Assembly (NCBI GenBank): GCA_900548315.1
Contig: URJU01000104.1
Location: 1-7,664 of the forward strand
Reading direction: 5' to 3'
Length of the DNA: 7,664 nt
Source of the DNA: an uncultured Coprococcus sp.
GTDB taxonomy: Bacteria; Bacillota; Clostridia; Lachnospirales; Lachnospiraceae
The notes under the pieces were generated by a model. The model made no database searches. It saw nothing but the letters and a program-made list of their open reading frames with translations, and was not told the origin of the DNA. Within the stretch, counting starts at the first letter, position 1. Every line of letters starts with the position of its first letter. A program made the position numbers and the translations under genes. Positions 1-4,025 of the stretch are shown one piece after another.

Positions 1-39
1 GCCTTATCGTCGGCAGCGTCAGATGTGTATAAGAGACAG
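1..39 (+). other. Untrimmed Nextera (Tn5) Read-1 adapter with partial i5 index; artefact
   Basis: Bases 21-39 are the 19-base Tn5 mosaic end AGATGTGTATAAGAGACAG, and bases 7-20 (TCGTCGGCAGCGTC) are the rest of the Illumina Nextera Read-1 adapter. Bases 1-6 (GCCTTA) match the last six bases of the 8-base index seen complete at the other end of the contig. This is library-preparation sequence left in the assembly and does not belong to the organism. The genomic sequence starts at base 40 or very close to it. The reverse complement of bases 1-39 recurs at 7624-7662. Confidence 0.98.
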
Positions 40-79
40 GCTTTATAAATGTTCCGCCTACGTCTATCACAAGGTACAT
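40..79 (-). CDS. ROK-family sugar kinase or regulator, N-terminal fragment cut by contig end
   Basis: Reading leftwards from the ATG at 79, the first 13 codons give MYLVIDVGGTFIK before the adapter interrupts the frame. The D-x-GGT-x-x-K pattern near the extreme N-terminus is the ATP-phosphate-binding loop typical of ROK proteins, which include glucokinase, N-acetylmannosamine kinase and sugar-responsive repressors. ROK kinases without an extra N-terminal DNA-binding domain begin exactly this way, so a cytoplasmic sugar kinase is more likely than a NagC/XylR-type repressor, which would carry a helix-turn-helix first. A strong ribosome binding site, GGAGGAG, ends 5 bases before the ATG and fixes the start. 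The rest of the gene, roughly 290 codons in typical relatives, lies outside the contig. The identification rests on 13 residues; other members of the hexokinase/actin-like ATPase superfamily cannot be excluded. Confidence 0.72.
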
Positions 80-145
80 AACTTCTCCTCCATACCGAAT
101 ACTGTTGTTTTCAAGCTAAAAAATAGCAGTCTCAAATGTATGTAC

Positions 146-179
146 AGTATATATTACACTATATCGAACACACATTCGA
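146..179 (-). promoter_or_regulatory. Possible promoter -10 with an overlapping operator-like dyad before the ROK gene
   Basis: On the minus strand, TATACT at 151-146 is a 5-of-6 match to the -10 consensus and would start transcription about 60 bases before the ROK start codon. The corresponding -35 position (174-169) is poor. It falls inside an inverted repeat, TCGAA-N6-TTCGA (164-179). A dyad over the -35 region is a common arrangement for a repressor or activator site. Operator function is inference; the repeat has only 5 bp per arm and could be chance in this AT-rich DNA. Confidence 0.3.
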
Positions 180-190
180 AAACTACTATT

Positions 191-219
191 TTTATGTTAG
201 CATATTTTTTTGTTATCAA
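191..219 (-). promoter_or_regulatory. Alternative candidate promoter upstream of the ROK gene
   Basis: Minus-strand TTGATA (219-214, 5 of 6 to the -35 consensus) is followed after 17 bases by CATAAA (196-191, 4 of 6 to the -10 consensus). It points towards the ROK gene and would leave a leader of roughly 105 bases. It competes with the TATACT candidate nearer the gene; the sequence does not decide between them. Confidence 0.3.
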
Positions 220-352
220 CAACTACTTTTGTAGCACAACCTTTTGTTATATATGACTTATGGCAACACCTAATGTACCATTCCGGAGTTACTTCTCACC
301 ATTTATATATGGCTCATAGAATGAATCTAGGGGACCACCTCCATGTCAAATA

Positions 353-529
353 TTATTTATATTTGTACTTTTCAAACAACTCCTCCGGATAACCGTTTTC
401 CTGACCAGTATCGCCCTGCGAACCATCGTGGCGGCCATCCTCATTTATGCCAAATGCCGACAACACAACTTCGCATATCGCTTTTCCGGCAATTCCAAAT
501 CCTTTTACTATCTTGCCCTTATCAATCAA
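353..529 (-). CDS. Small protein of unknown function, 58 aa, probable TTG start
   Basis: I do not recognise this protein. An AUG-initiated reading from 556 or 550 would give 65-67 residues, but no ribosome binding site precedes those codons. AGGAG at 541-537 lies 7 bases before an in-frame TTG at 529-527, so I chose TTG. The product would be about 58 residues. The N-terminal half (residues 2-28) is basic then mildly hydrophobic and glycine/alanine-rich, with GFGIAGKA and one cysteine (C19). The next part (29-46) is a Gly/Asp/Asn/Gln-rich linker, and the tail is charged and aromatic (YPEELFEKYKYK). No signal peptide or clear transmembrane helix is seen, although an amphipathic helix is possible. 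A good promoter lies upstream (590-618), which together with the ribosome binding site argues for a real gene. A peptide of bacteriocin, regulator or toxin type is possible but unsupported. Confidence 0.5.
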   Translation of the reverse strand: MIDKGKIVKGFGIAGKAICEVVLSAFGINEDGRHDGSQGDTGQENGYPEELFEKYKYK

Positions 530-536
530 TTTATAT

Positions 537-541
537 CTCCT
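537..541 (-). promoter_or_regulatory. Ribosome binding site that selects a TTG start for the small ORF
   Basis: AGGAG on the minus strand, 7 bases upstream of TTG at 529-527. The in-frame ATG codons at 556 and 550 lie upstream of this site and have no Shine-Dalgarno sequence of their own. Confidence 0.5.
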
Positions 542-589
542 GTTTACCATGATCAAAAATGTTCATCGTACTGATAACTATCAAATTAT

Positions 590-618
590 ATTATACCCTC
601 AGGACTCTTTATAATCAA
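590..618 (-). promoter_or_regulatory. Sigma-A type promoter for the small ORF
   Basis: Minus-strand TTGATT (618-613, 4 of 6 to TTGACA), a 17-base spacer, then a perfect TATAAT (595-590). A second overlapping TATAAT occurs at 590-585. Transcription would begin near 583 and give a leader of about 55 bases to the TTG start. The -35 hexamer is also the last six bases of the downstream arm of the 613-651 inverted repeat. Folding of upstream readthrough RNA and promoter use therefore occupy the same DNA. Confidence 0.6.
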
Positions 619-651
619 CAATTCACAGTGATATACTATGAATTGTTGATT
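613..651. repeat. 13-bp perfect inverted repeat (hairpin) after the VWA gene
   Basis: Arms AATCAACAATTCA (613-625) and TGAATTGTTGATT (639-651) are exact reverse complements with a 13-base loop, in which AGT/ACT could pair further. Its left edge carries the -35 of the small-ORF promoter. It lies about 22 bases beyond the VWA stop codon. In the VWA direction the stem is not followed by a run of U (it continues TATAAAGAG), so it is a poor intrinsic terminator for that gene. In the plus direction it is followed by TTTTCAGCTTTTTT, which is a better but interrupted U-tract. It may be a 3'-end stabilising hairpin, a weak bidirectional terminator or a protein-binding dyad. Confidence 0.6.
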
Positions 652-673
652 TTCAGCTTTTTTATTTTAACTT

Positions 674-1345
674 TTATCTTTTACCATGACGCCTCTTGTA
701 ATCGTCCCTGATGGTCTCACAGCTTGCATACACCGCATTATCCAGCTCCTCTTTGCTAGTTGATCTGCGGACCGCAGACACTGTCTGCGAAATTGCCTGG
801 TAATTAAGCGATACTCCTACACTGTCACATTCATAATTGAATGCTCTGTCTGCCCCTATGCCAAATCTTCCCGCAGTCTCTATCGCGTCAATATTTGCTC
901 CAAGGAACAGGAACTCCCAGCCATATTTTTTCTTCTCCTTCTCCACCATCTTTTTTACCATTTTGTAGGTGTACATTCGGCTGGAATTTTCCATTCCATC
1001 AGTGGTTATGATAAACAAGGTCTTTTCCGGTCTGTCTTCTTCCCTCGCATATCTGTGAACATTTGCAATATGATCGATTGCTCCGCCAATGGCATCAAGA
1101 AGGGCTGTGCAGCCCCTGACATAGTACTGTCTGTCATTCATCGGCTCCACTTTATCAACCGAAACCCTATCATAGATCACCTCTGTCTGATCATCAAAAA
1201 GCACTGTGGAGATATATGCCTCTCCCTCCTCTTTTCTCTGTTTCTCAATCATGGAGTTGAATCCACCTATGGTATCTGCCTCAAGCCCCCTCATAGAACC
1301 ACTTCTGTCCAAAATAAAAACAACTTCTGTTAAACCTTTACGCAT
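674..1345 (-). CDS. Stand-alone von Willebrand factor A (VWA) domain protein with intact MIDAS
   Basis: A 223-residue cytoplasmic protein made almost entirely of one VWA fold, with no signal peptide or membrane segment. The metal-ion-dependent adhesion site is complete: DRSGS at 13-17 (D13, S15, S17), T80 in GCTALLDA, and D116 in TTDGMEN. Such folds bind a divalent metal and mediate protein-protein contacts. Stand-alone bacterial forms, including the TerY group, tend to work with kinases, phosphatases or chaperone-like ATPases. The C-terminal part (about 143-195, FLFLGANIDAI onwards) completes the Rossmann-like sheet, and the end is basic (DDYKRRHGKR). The ATG at 1345 is chosen because AAGGAGG (1361-1355) precedes it by 9 bases. 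It is separated from the macro-domain gene by a terminator and has its own -10, so it is probably transcribed independently. The partner and process are unknown. A link to the adjacent macro protein is inferred from proximity only. Confidence 0.9.
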   Translation of the reverse strand: MRKGLTEVVFILDRSGSMRGLEADTIGGFNSMIEKQRKEEGEAYISTVLFDDQTEVIYDRVSVDKVEPMNDRQYYVRGCTALLDAIGGAIDHIANVHRYAREEDRPEKTLFIITTDGMENSSRMYTYKMVKKMVEKEKKKYGWEFLFLGANIDAIETAGRFGIGADRAFNYECDSVGVSLNYQAISQTVSAVRRSTSKEELDNAVYASCETIRDDYKRRHGKR

Positions 1346-1373
1346 AATATTTGTCCTCCTTATGATATGTCAT

Positions 1374-1385
1374 CACCTCTCGGTG
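1374..1385 (-). other. Small GNRA-capped hairpin in the VWA leader
   Basis: On the minus strand CACC-GAGA-GGTG forms a 4-bp stem closed by a GAGA tetraloop of the GNRA type. It lies within the likely 5' untranslated leader of the VWA gene, 13 bases upstream of its ribosome binding site. It may only stabilise the leader; the stem is short and could be chance. Confidence 0.3.
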
Positions 1386-1402
1386 TTTTATCTTATATCC
1401 GC

Positions 1403-1408
1403 ATTATA
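1403..1408 (-). promoter_or_regulatory. Promoter -10 element for the VWA gene
   Basis: A perfect TATAAT on the minus strand lies 57 bases upstream of the VWA start codon and just downstream of the terminator of the preceding unit. The expected -35 position (about 1426-1431) reads ACCTTT and overlaps the terminator U-tract, so it is weak. The promoter may need an activator, or the true -35 may be spaced differently. Transcription would begin near 1396. Confidence 0.45.
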
Positions 1409-1422
1409 CAAAAGAGGGCACG

Positions 1423-1447
1423 AAAAAAGGTCGCTTCGAAAGCGACC
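1423..1447 (-). terminator. Intrinsic (Rho-independent) terminator after the macro-domain gene
   Basis: On the minus strand a GC-rich 8-bp perfect stem (GGTCGCTT / AAGCGACC, loop TCG; 1447-1429) is followed directly by six T residues (1428-1423). The stem begins 18 bases after the stop codon of the macro-domain gene. There is no T-run after the stem on the plus strand, so it acts in the minus direction only. It marks the 3' end of the transcription unit that probably begins beyond the right end of the contig. Confidence 0.92.
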
Positions 1448-1465
1448 CTGAAAAATCCTGTAATA

Positions 1466-2512
1466 TTACGAAATGGCACACGGCAGTCCGTGTTCTTCCA
1501 GTTGAATATCCAGTTCAATAATGTCATATATTTCATTTTCTATGAAGTAAGAGAATATGATATCCGTCTTGTCACATGGGGATAATGCATAGCCGGCTCT
1601 TGCCAGCAGATCCCTCGACTCATCAAGGTTAAGTCTCGCCCCTATGCAAAGTCGGAGTGCCGTCTGTTTGTTTGGATGATAGTCCGGGTTATTCTTGATC
1701 TTTGAAAACACCTTCTTGCTGACTATCGAACCATCATATACCTCTTTACTCGTCAGATTCTTTTGATGAATAAGGTACATCAGATACTCCGAATAGGTGT
1801 CTGATATATGTTTGATCCTCTCATCAAGCTTATCACCGTGGCGCTCACTGAATTCAAATGAAGCTGCCTCCGGAGCACCTAAATAATCGCTTATGCGGCG
1901 TGTATCTTCAAAATTTCTACTCCGCCCAGTCTGTGCCACACCAAATCCGTCAGGTAGATACTCTGTCTCATTTGCCACTTCGACATAATGTAGATCTATA
2001 TATGCCTCCAGGTCCGGATATATCTTCTCGCCAAGCCGCGTAGACTTCTCGTCAAATACAACCAGGAATATGTCCATCTCATTCTCAAAAAGGAATGCAT
2101 TTATCTCATCCACCGCGATTCTAAGTCCTTCTTCCTTCGGATATCCGAACCCTCCGGTCGAAATCAACGGAAATGCTATAGACCTGATTCCGTTCTCCTT
2201 TGCCAGCTGTAAGCTCTTTCTGTAGCACGAACGAAGCTTTTTCTCTTCTCCGTGATCTCCGTCTATAAACCTCGGACTCACCGCATGAATGATATATCTG
2301 GCATTAAGGCCAAACCCCGGAGTTATAAAGGCTCCGCCTTCTTCCACAAACCCGATATATTCCCTGCGATAATTTAAAAGTTCATCATACCCTGCTGCCC
2401 TGTATACGGCTCCGTCACATCCTGTTCCAACGACCGCATGATCATTTGCCGTATTCACAATAGCATCCGTAGTCATCTTCACAATGTCATTTCTAACTAT
2501 CCTTAGTGACAT
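1466..2512 (-). CDS. Macro-domain protein with C-terminal XRE-like helical domain
   Basis: A 348-residue cytoplasmic protein. Residues 1 to about 170 form a macro (Appr-1''-p processing) domain that binds ADP-ribose: DAIVNTAND at 16-24 supplies the conserved N20/N23, GTGCDGAV at 29-36 the glycine loop with D33, AFPLISTGGFGYP at 113-125 the phosphate loop, and VVFDEKS at 151-157 the last strand. Relatives remove ADP-ribose from proteins or hydrolyse O-acetyl-ADP-ribose. A linker (about 175-230) leads to a helical region (about 232-346). There, LTSKEVYDGSIVSKKVFSKI resembles a helix-turn-helix, followed by a NKQTALRLCIGARLNLDESRD-type helix pair and an RAGYALSP...DIIFSYFI extension. I read this as a divergent XRE-type DNA-binding or protein-interaction domain. 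The ATG at 2512 is chosen because AAGGAG precedes it by 5 bases; an upstream start at 2707 would overlap the permease and has no support. It follows the permease by 52 bases and ends at a strong terminator. Confidence 0.88.
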   Translation of the reverse strand: MSLRIVRNDIVKMTTDAIVNTANDHAVVGTGCDGAVYRAAGYDELLNYRREYIGFVEEGGAFITPGFGLNARYIIHAVSPRFIDGDHGEEKKLRSCYRKSLQLAKENGIRSIAFPLISTGGFGYPKEEGLRIAVDEINAFLFENEMDIFLVVFDEKSTRLGEKIYPDLEAYIDLHYVEVANETEYLPDGFGVAQTGRSRNFEDTRRISDYLGAPEAASFEFSERHGDKLDERIKHISDTYSEYLMYLIHQKNLTSKEVYDGSIVSKKVFSKIKNNPDYHPNKQTALRLCIGARLNLDESRDLLARAGYALSPCDKTDIIFSYFIENEIYDIIELDIQLEEHGLPCAIS

Positions 2513-2526
2513 ATAATCTCCTTCCA

Positions 2527-2557
2527 GGGACGTTTCTTTTGTCACAAAGAGCGTCCC
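2527..2557 (-). promoter_or_regulatory. Hairpin in the permease to macro-gene junction
   Basis: On the minus strand GGGACG (2557-2552) and CGTCCC (2532-2527) are perfect complements around a 19-base loop, in which CTTTG and CAAA(A)G can pair further. The structure fills most of the 52-base gap, ending 14 bases before the macro start codon and immediately before its Shine-Dalgarno. There is no U-tract, so it is not a classical terminator. It could stabilise the upstream mRNA after processing or tune macro-gene translation. No promoter hexamers are evident in the gap, which supports co-transcription with the permease. Confidence 0.45.
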
Positions 2558-2564
2558 CGATTCA

Positions 2565-3956
2565 CTACTTTTCTTTAGGCAGTATAATATTAAGCAGAAT
2601 TGCAACCATTGCCGCAGGAACAATTCCTGAGCCACCAAAAACAAGCTGTAGCAGCTGAGGGGCATTTGCAAGAATACCCGGATTGGCTCCCATTCCATAG
2701 CCCACACCCAGTGCTACTGAAACTATGGACAGATTGCGCGCGCTTAACGGTTCCTTTGTTATGAGCTGAATACCACTGATAACTATCGAAGAAAACATCA
2801 TAACCGCAGCTCCGCCAAGTACTGACTGAGGCATGATTGACACCAGTGCTGCAAGTTTAGGGCAAAGACCACATAATATCAGGAATATCGCTCCTGTTGC
2901 AAGCGCAAATCTATTGACGACCTTAGTCATGGCTACAAGTCCCACATTCTGGCTGAATGATGTATTTGGAAGGACTCCAAACACCGCTGCAAGAGATGAA
3001 CCCAGACCGTCACACATCACACCACCTGAAAGTTCCTTATCTGTGGCTTCCCTTCCAAGGCCACCTTCCATAACACCTGATATATCACCGACAGTTTCCA
3101 CCGCTGTTACAATAAACATTATGAGAACGGGAAGTATTGCACGCATATCAAACACCGGTTTTACTGGCATGATCTGTGGAATCGCAAACCAGGAAGCATC
3201 TTTCACCTTGTCCCAGTTCAGCACCCAGGCTTTTGTATATTCCACACCATCAGCAGTTATACCTGTTCTCGGAAGAACAAGTCCCATTATGATCGCTGCG
3301 ATATAACCTGCGATTATTCCAAAAAGAATAGATGACGAACTTAAAAATCCTTTTGTCCAGTGCTTAAAGAAAAGAATAACCACAAGGACAAATAATGCAA
3401 GCAGAAGGTTCTCCATGGAGCCAAAGTCTGCGGCATTATTTCCACCTCCAAACGAATTTATTCCCACCGATATAAGGCTGAGTCCAATGGATAAAACCAC
3501 TGTACCTGTTACAACAGCCGGGAAAAACCTGCGCAGAGGTTTCAGGAAAAAACCAAGCACAGTTTCAAACAAGCCACCTATAATGGATGCGCCCATAATC
3601 GCACCATACGCAAGCACTCCACCGCCCATGGTTGCCGCCACACTGTTGAATACTCCTATAAAACCTGAAGATGTACCCATAATGATCGGTACCTTTCCTC
3701 CAACAGGCCCTATTGAGAAAAGCTGTATCAGGGTGACAACTCCCGCGATAAGCATTGCATTCTGAAGCAGTGAAAGCTGAAGATCAGCAAATTCACCACC
3801 GACCAGTCCGCATGCTCCAGTGATAATCAGTAATGGTGTCAAATTTCCGACAAACATTGCAAGGACATGCTGAAGTCCAAGAGGTATCGCCTGGGAAAGA
3901 GGCATCCTTCCATCAAGCTGGAATGCTGTTTCTGAAAGTTTAAACTTATTTTTCAT
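2565..3956 (-). CDS. NCS2-family nucleobase permease (uracil-xanthine permease type)
   Basis: A 463-residue polytopic membrane protein, the usual length for the nucleobase:cation symporter-2 family, with hydrophobic segments throughout from about residue 25 to 458. Family hallmarks are visible: the Q-H pair in the first membrane helix (LQHVLAMF, H30), the substrate-binding glutamate in VETVGD (E287), and the Q-N-x-G-x4-T-K signature at 336-345 (QNVGLVAMTK). Related proteins (XanQ, UacT, PbuX, UraA) import purines or uracil with protons. The hydrophobic content near 155-165 and 385-395 fits the gate-type fold. Specificity for xanthine, urate or uracil cannot be read from the sequence. Lying 69 bases downstream of a xanthine-dehydrogenase-type enzyme, it most likely imports a purine for that enzyme. 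The ATG at 3956 is preceded by CAGGAG at a slightly long spacing of 10 bases. No terminator or promoter is apparent in the gap to the Mo subunit gene. Confidence 0.93.
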   Translation of the reverse strand: MKNKFKLSETAFQLDGRMPLSQAIPLGLQHVLAMFVGNLTPLLIITGACGLVGGEFADLQLSLLQNAMLIAGVVTLIQLFSIGPVGGKVPIIMGTSSGFIGVFNSVAATMGGGVLAYGAIMGASIIGGLFETVLGFFLKPLRRFFPAVVTGTVVLSIGLSLISVGINSFGGGNNAADFGSMENLLLALFVLVVILFFKHWTKGFLSSSSILFGIIAGYIAAIIMGLVLPRTGITADGVEYTKAWVLNWDKVKDASWFAIPQIMPVKPVFDMRAILPVLIMFIVTAVETVGDISGVMEGGLGREATDKELSGGVMCDGLGSSLAAVFGVLPNTSFSQNVGLVAMTKVVNRFALATGAIFLILCGLCPKLAALVSIMPQSVLGGAAVMMFSSIVISGIQLITKEPLSARNLSIVSVALGVGYGMGANPGILANAPQLLQLVFGGSGIVPAAMVAILLNIILPKEK

Positions 3957-4025
3957 ATGTTGTTTTCTCCTGTATATTTTATTTTCATATTACAGATTCT
4001 GTTATTCTGCTTATGTTGTCTCCAA

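Larger units (their letters stand above)
80..352. other. AT-rich intergenic region upstream of the ROK gene
   Basis: No convincing gene on either strand. The short plus-strand frames have no matching ribosome binding sites and contain low-complexity composition. The region holds the ribosome binding site of the ROK gene (about 85-91), two possible minus-strand promoters and a short dyad (listed separately). It also holds small hairpin-forming repeats such as GCTA-A5-TAGC near 115-127 and CTAC-TTTT-GTAG near 223-234. It probably acts as the leader and control region of the ROK gene. A TTGACA hexamer on the minus strand near 343-348 has no good -10 partner at the normal distance. Confidence 0.5.

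Noticed and set aside
23..256. 77-residue plus-strand frame beginning inside the adapter
   Set aside because: Its start codon and first residues are adapter sequence, and the remainder is AT-rich intergenic DNA without coding character.
320..350. GGAGGTGGTCCCC on the minus strand, reminiscent of a T-box motif, next to a TTGACA hexamer
   Set aside because: No T-box specifier stem, no terminator/antiterminator pair and no aminoacyl-tRNA-related gene; the TTGACA has no -10 at a normal distance.
2513..2707. N-terminal extension of 65 residues on the macro-domain protein
   Set aside because: It overlaps the permease coding region in another frame, has no ribosome binding site, and the internal ATG at 2512 has a strong one directly before a canonical macro-domain start.
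2833..3306. 157-residue plus-strand open frame, and other plus-strand frames across the operon
   Set aside because: They are antisense shadows of the permease and Mo-subunit genes, with serine/proline/threonine-rich composition and no family motifs.
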